Shown here in pieces: positions 8,301-10,508 of a DNA stretch of 10,508 bases (position 1 is its first letter; each line of letters starts with the position of its first letter). This stretch comes from Lutispora sp. Its GTDB lineage: Bacteria; Bacillota; Clostridia; Lutisporales; Lutisporaceae. The stretch lies in the NCBI GenBank assembly GCA_030834765.1, contig JAUQXG010000468.1, positions 1 to 10,508 of the forward strand, given 5' to 3'. The translations under genes and the position numbers were made by a program. The notes beneath the pieces were generated by a model. It had not been told where the DNA came from. It did no database searches and saw nothing but the letters and a program-made list of their open reading frames with translations.

Positions 8301-8322
8301 ACTATTTATTTAATACAATCAA
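8294..8322 (-). promoter_or_regulatory. Predicted promoter of the GntR-ABC operon
   Basis: The -35 TTGATT (8322-8317), a 17-nt spacer and the -10 TACTAT (8299-8294) lie upstream of the regulator gene. The -10 overlaps the palindromic operator candidate. The transcript start would be near 8287, about 33 nt before ATG 8254. Confidence 0.6.
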
Positions 8323-8476
8323 TAGATTTTTTCAAATTAGAAATGTTTAAAGGTAATCTTTATATTATATAGAATTAAATGACTAACATCTTTATGGTTT
8401 AAATATAAATTATAATGTTTAAAAAGCAAAACCACATACTTGGATAATGCTACGAATAAGACTTAGGGGGTTTAAT
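8323..8476 (+). promoter_or_regulatory. Leader and promoter region of the cheB/cheR hybrid gene
   Basis: This AT-rich stretch lies between the two divergent genes. A TATAAT at 8411-8416 is a possible -10, but the matching -35 is poor. A weak sigma-28-like pair, TAAA (8420-8423) and TTGGATAA (8440-8447) at 16 nt, is also present and would fit a chemotaxis gene. AATGTTTAAA is repeated at 8342-8351 and 8414-8423. The Shine-Dalgarno AGGGGG (8465-8470) decides the GTG start. Confidence 0.4.
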
Positions 8477-10508
8477 GTGAATAAAAATAATACGAGTCCA
8501 AATGTTGAAGAGAAATTTCCCATAGTAGGCATAGGTGCATCTGCCGGAGGGCTTGAAGCATTAGAGCAATTTTTAAGAAATGTACCAGAATGTTTCGGCA
8601 TGGCTTTTATTATTATTCAGCACCTTGACCCGACTTACAAAGATATCATGTCCGAATTACTTCAGCGAATTACAAATATGGAAGTGGTTGTAGCCAGCGA
8701 TAACTTGAAAGTTAAGCCCAATTGTGTGTATATAATACCACCCAATAAAAGCATGTCCATCTTAAATGGTACGTTGCATTTATTTGAACCATTAGAAATT
8801 AGAGGTCTGCGATTACCCATAGATTTCTTTTTTCATTCCCTTGCAGAGGATCGAAAGGAAAAAAGTATCGGCATCATACTTTCAGGTATGGGCTCTGATG
8901 GCACGCTAGGACTTCGAGCTATTAAAGAAAAAGGTGGCATTGTCATAGTGCAGGAACCTGCCTCAGCCAAATTTGACAGTATGCCGAGGAGTGCTATAGA
9001 TGGTATGCCAGTTGATATTGTTGCTCCTGCTAATGAATTGGCAATAAAGCTAAACGCTTTTATTCAACATATCTCTCTCATAAAATCCACAGAGGTTTTA
9101 GAGATAAAAGATAACAATGCACTTGATGAAATTATTATTTTGATACACATAAATACGGGACAAGACTTTTCCTTGTATAAAAAAAATACCATGTATCGTC
9201 GTATTCAAAGACGAATGAGTGTTCATAAGATTGACAATATAAATACATACGTTGAATTGCTTCAGAAAAATATCAAAGAGATAGAAACGCTTTATAGGGA
9301 ATTGTTGATTGGTGTCACAAGTTTTTTTCGTGACTCTATCATATGGAAACAAATAGAAGAAAGTATTATCCCATCATTACTTGCTAATTTGAATCATGGA
9401 CACATACTACGGGCTTGGATACCTGCCTGCTCTACGGGAGAAGAAGCATATTCTTTAGCTATCGTGTTTAAAGAGGTATTAGCCATGGTCTGCCCTCATA
9501 TGAATATCACATTGCAAATATTTGCCACTGATTTAGATTCCCATGCAATTGATCGAGCAAGAAAGGGTATCTTTCGAAAAGACATTATTGCTGATGTATC
9601 ACAAAAGCGATTAGATCGTTTTTTTGAAAAGCAGGGAGATCACTATAGGATAAATAATGAAATACGAGAAATGGTGGTTTTTGCTCAACAGAATATCATT
9701 ATAGATCCACCCTTTACTAAGTTGGATATACTGTCATGCCGAAATTTACTGATATATATGGAAAATGAATTGCAGAATAAACTTATGTCATTATTTCATT
9801 ATAGTATAAATTCAGGTGGATTTCTAATTTTAGGCAGTGCCGAAACCATAGGCAATTCAAATGATAAATTTAAACAAACTGAAACTAAATTAAAGATTTA
9901 TCAGCGCCTGATATCTGAACAAAAGGATTTACTCGTAGATTTTCCTGCTTCTTATTCCAAGAGCAAATATAATTTAGATGTGAAAACAAAACCAATAGAA
10001 AGTCTAAATGATATTAAGGCGCTGGCTGACGAACTGATCTTACAGCAGTTCTCTCCCCCAAGTGTTTTAGTAAATGCCAATGGAGATATTATATATATAA
10101 ATGGAAGAACAGGAAACTATTTAGAACTGCCTGCTGGCAAAGCAAATTGGAATATCTTTGTCATGCTTCGCGAAGAGATACGCAATGAATTTCCAGGTGC
10201 CTTTCATCTTGCTCAAAACCAAATTGAACCAGTGGTTATGTGTAACATCTTAATTGAGAACAATGGTAGGACACATACTGCAAATATTATCATTAAGCGT
10301 ATAGAAATGCCGGAAGCTTTAAAAGGTATGATAATGGTTATTTTTAGTGAAGTCCCTACTGCTTCTAAAATAAAACCTTCAAGCAAAATAAGTGAAAATA
10401 ATTTAGTCAATGTACAGCTTATTGAACAAGAAGCTGAGGTGAAAAGGGCTCGTGAACAAATGCAGATTGCATTTGAAGAAATGCAGACTTCCCATGAAGA
10501 ACTGAAAT
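8477..10508 (+). CDS. CheB-CheR-PAS hybrid signalling protein (3' end missing)
   Basis: This frame is open for 677 codons and leaves the window unfinished. Residues about 14-190 form a CheB methylesterase domain with the triad Ser22 (GIGASAGGLE), His49 (IIIQHLDP) and Asp141 (SGMGSDGT). About 212-475 is a CheR methyltransferase: YRRIQRRM (240-247), FFRD (283-286), the SAM-binding WIPACSTGEEAYS (314-326), FATDLD (349-354) and LDILSCRNLLIYM (416-428). About 525-630 resembles a PAS domain (SPPSVLVNANGDIIYINGRT). From about 640 a coiled coil begins (EQMQIAFEEMQTSHEELK), as in family members that continue into more PAS and often histidine kinase modules. No receiver domain precedes CheB and no membrane segment or signal peptide is visible. 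GTG at 8477 is chosen because AGGGGG lies 6 nt upstream and the overlapping ATG at 8475 is followed at once by TGA. Confidence 0.93.
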   Translation, partial: MNKNNTSPNVEEKFPIVGIGASAGGLEALEQFLRNVPECFGMAFIIIQHLDPTYKDIMSELLQRITNMEVVVASDNLKVKPNCVYIIPPNKSMSILNGTLHLFEPLEIRGLRLPIDFFFHSLAEDRKEKSIGIILSGMGSDGTLGLRAIKEKGGIVIVQEPASAKFDSMPRSAIDGMPVDIVAPANELAIKLNAFIQHISLIKSTEVLEIKDNNALDEIIILIHINTGQDFSLYKKNTMYRRIQRRMSVHKIDNINTYVELLQKNIKEIETLYRELLIGVTSFFRDSIIWKQIEESIIPSLLANLNHGHILRAWIPACSTGEEAYSLAIVFKEVLAMVCPHMNITLQIFATDLDSHAIDRARKGIFRKDIIADVSQKRLDRFFEKQGDHYRINNEIREMVVFAQQNIIIDPPFTKLDILSCRNLLIYMENELQNKLMSLFHYSINSGGFLILGSAETIGNSNDKFKQTETKLKIYQRLISEQKDLLVDFPASYSKSKYNLDVKTKPIESLNDIKALADELILQQFSPPSVLVNANGDIIYINGRTGNYLELPAGKANWNIFVMLREEIRNEFPGAFHLAQNQIEPVVMCNILIENNGRTHTANIIIKRIEMPEALKGMIMVIFSEVPTASKIKPSSKISENNLVNVQLIEQEAEVKRAREQMQIAFEEMQTSHEELK

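Noticed and set aside
8419..8601. Minus-strand open frames opposite the cheB/cheR hybrid (8419-8601, 9098-9352, 10213-10410)
   Set aside because: They are antisense to a gene with unmistakable CheB, CheR and PAS motifs in a continuous plus-strand frame.

Overview
The window looks like a chromosomal segment of an AT-rich, low-GC Firmicute, most likely a Clostridia member. The signs are strong AGGAGG ribosome binding sites, TTG starts, A/T-rich intergenic DNA and the protein families present. No species can be named from this sequence alone. Eight complete genes lie on the minus strand and one incomplete gene lies on the plus strand.

Minus-strand genes, in transcription order (right to left). 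(1) 8254-6362: a three-gene operon of a short GntR/YtrA-family repressor, an ABC ATPase and a six-helix ABC-2-type permease. It starts at a promoter that overlaps a palindromic operator candidate and ends at a perfect 22-bp inverted repeat. (2) 6241-3289: larE, larB and larC, the three-protein pathway that builds the nickel-pincer nucleotide (NPN) cofactor of lactate racemase (LarA) and related enzymes. LarB carboxylates and hydrolyses nicotinic acid adenine dinucleotide, LarE adds sulfur, and LarC inserts nickel using CTP. No larA-like apo-enzyme is present, so the client enzyme is elsewhere. LarE has the three-cysteine arrangement of [4Fe-4S]-dependent LarE proteins. LarC is one uninterrupted frame with a very His-rich segment. 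(3) 3112-111: guaB and guaA, the two steps from IMP to GMP. Both start with TTG, they are tightly coupled, they have their own promoter, and a strong terminator follows.

Plus strand. Divergent from the GntR operon, a large multidomain gene starts with GTG at 8477 and runs off the right edge. It encodes a CheB methylesterase domain, a CheR methyltransferase domain, a PAS-like domain and the start of a coiled coil, with no receiver domain at its N-terminus.

The first 59 bases, beyond the guaA terminator, hold no supported gene. They carry an 8-bp direct repeat with 11-bp period next to the guaA 3' end, which is a known integration site for genomic islands.

No wholly new system is evident. The points most worth attention are the lar maturation set without its enzyme, the structured larB leader, the long palindrome between the ABC and lar operons, and the CheB-CheR-PAS hybrid.
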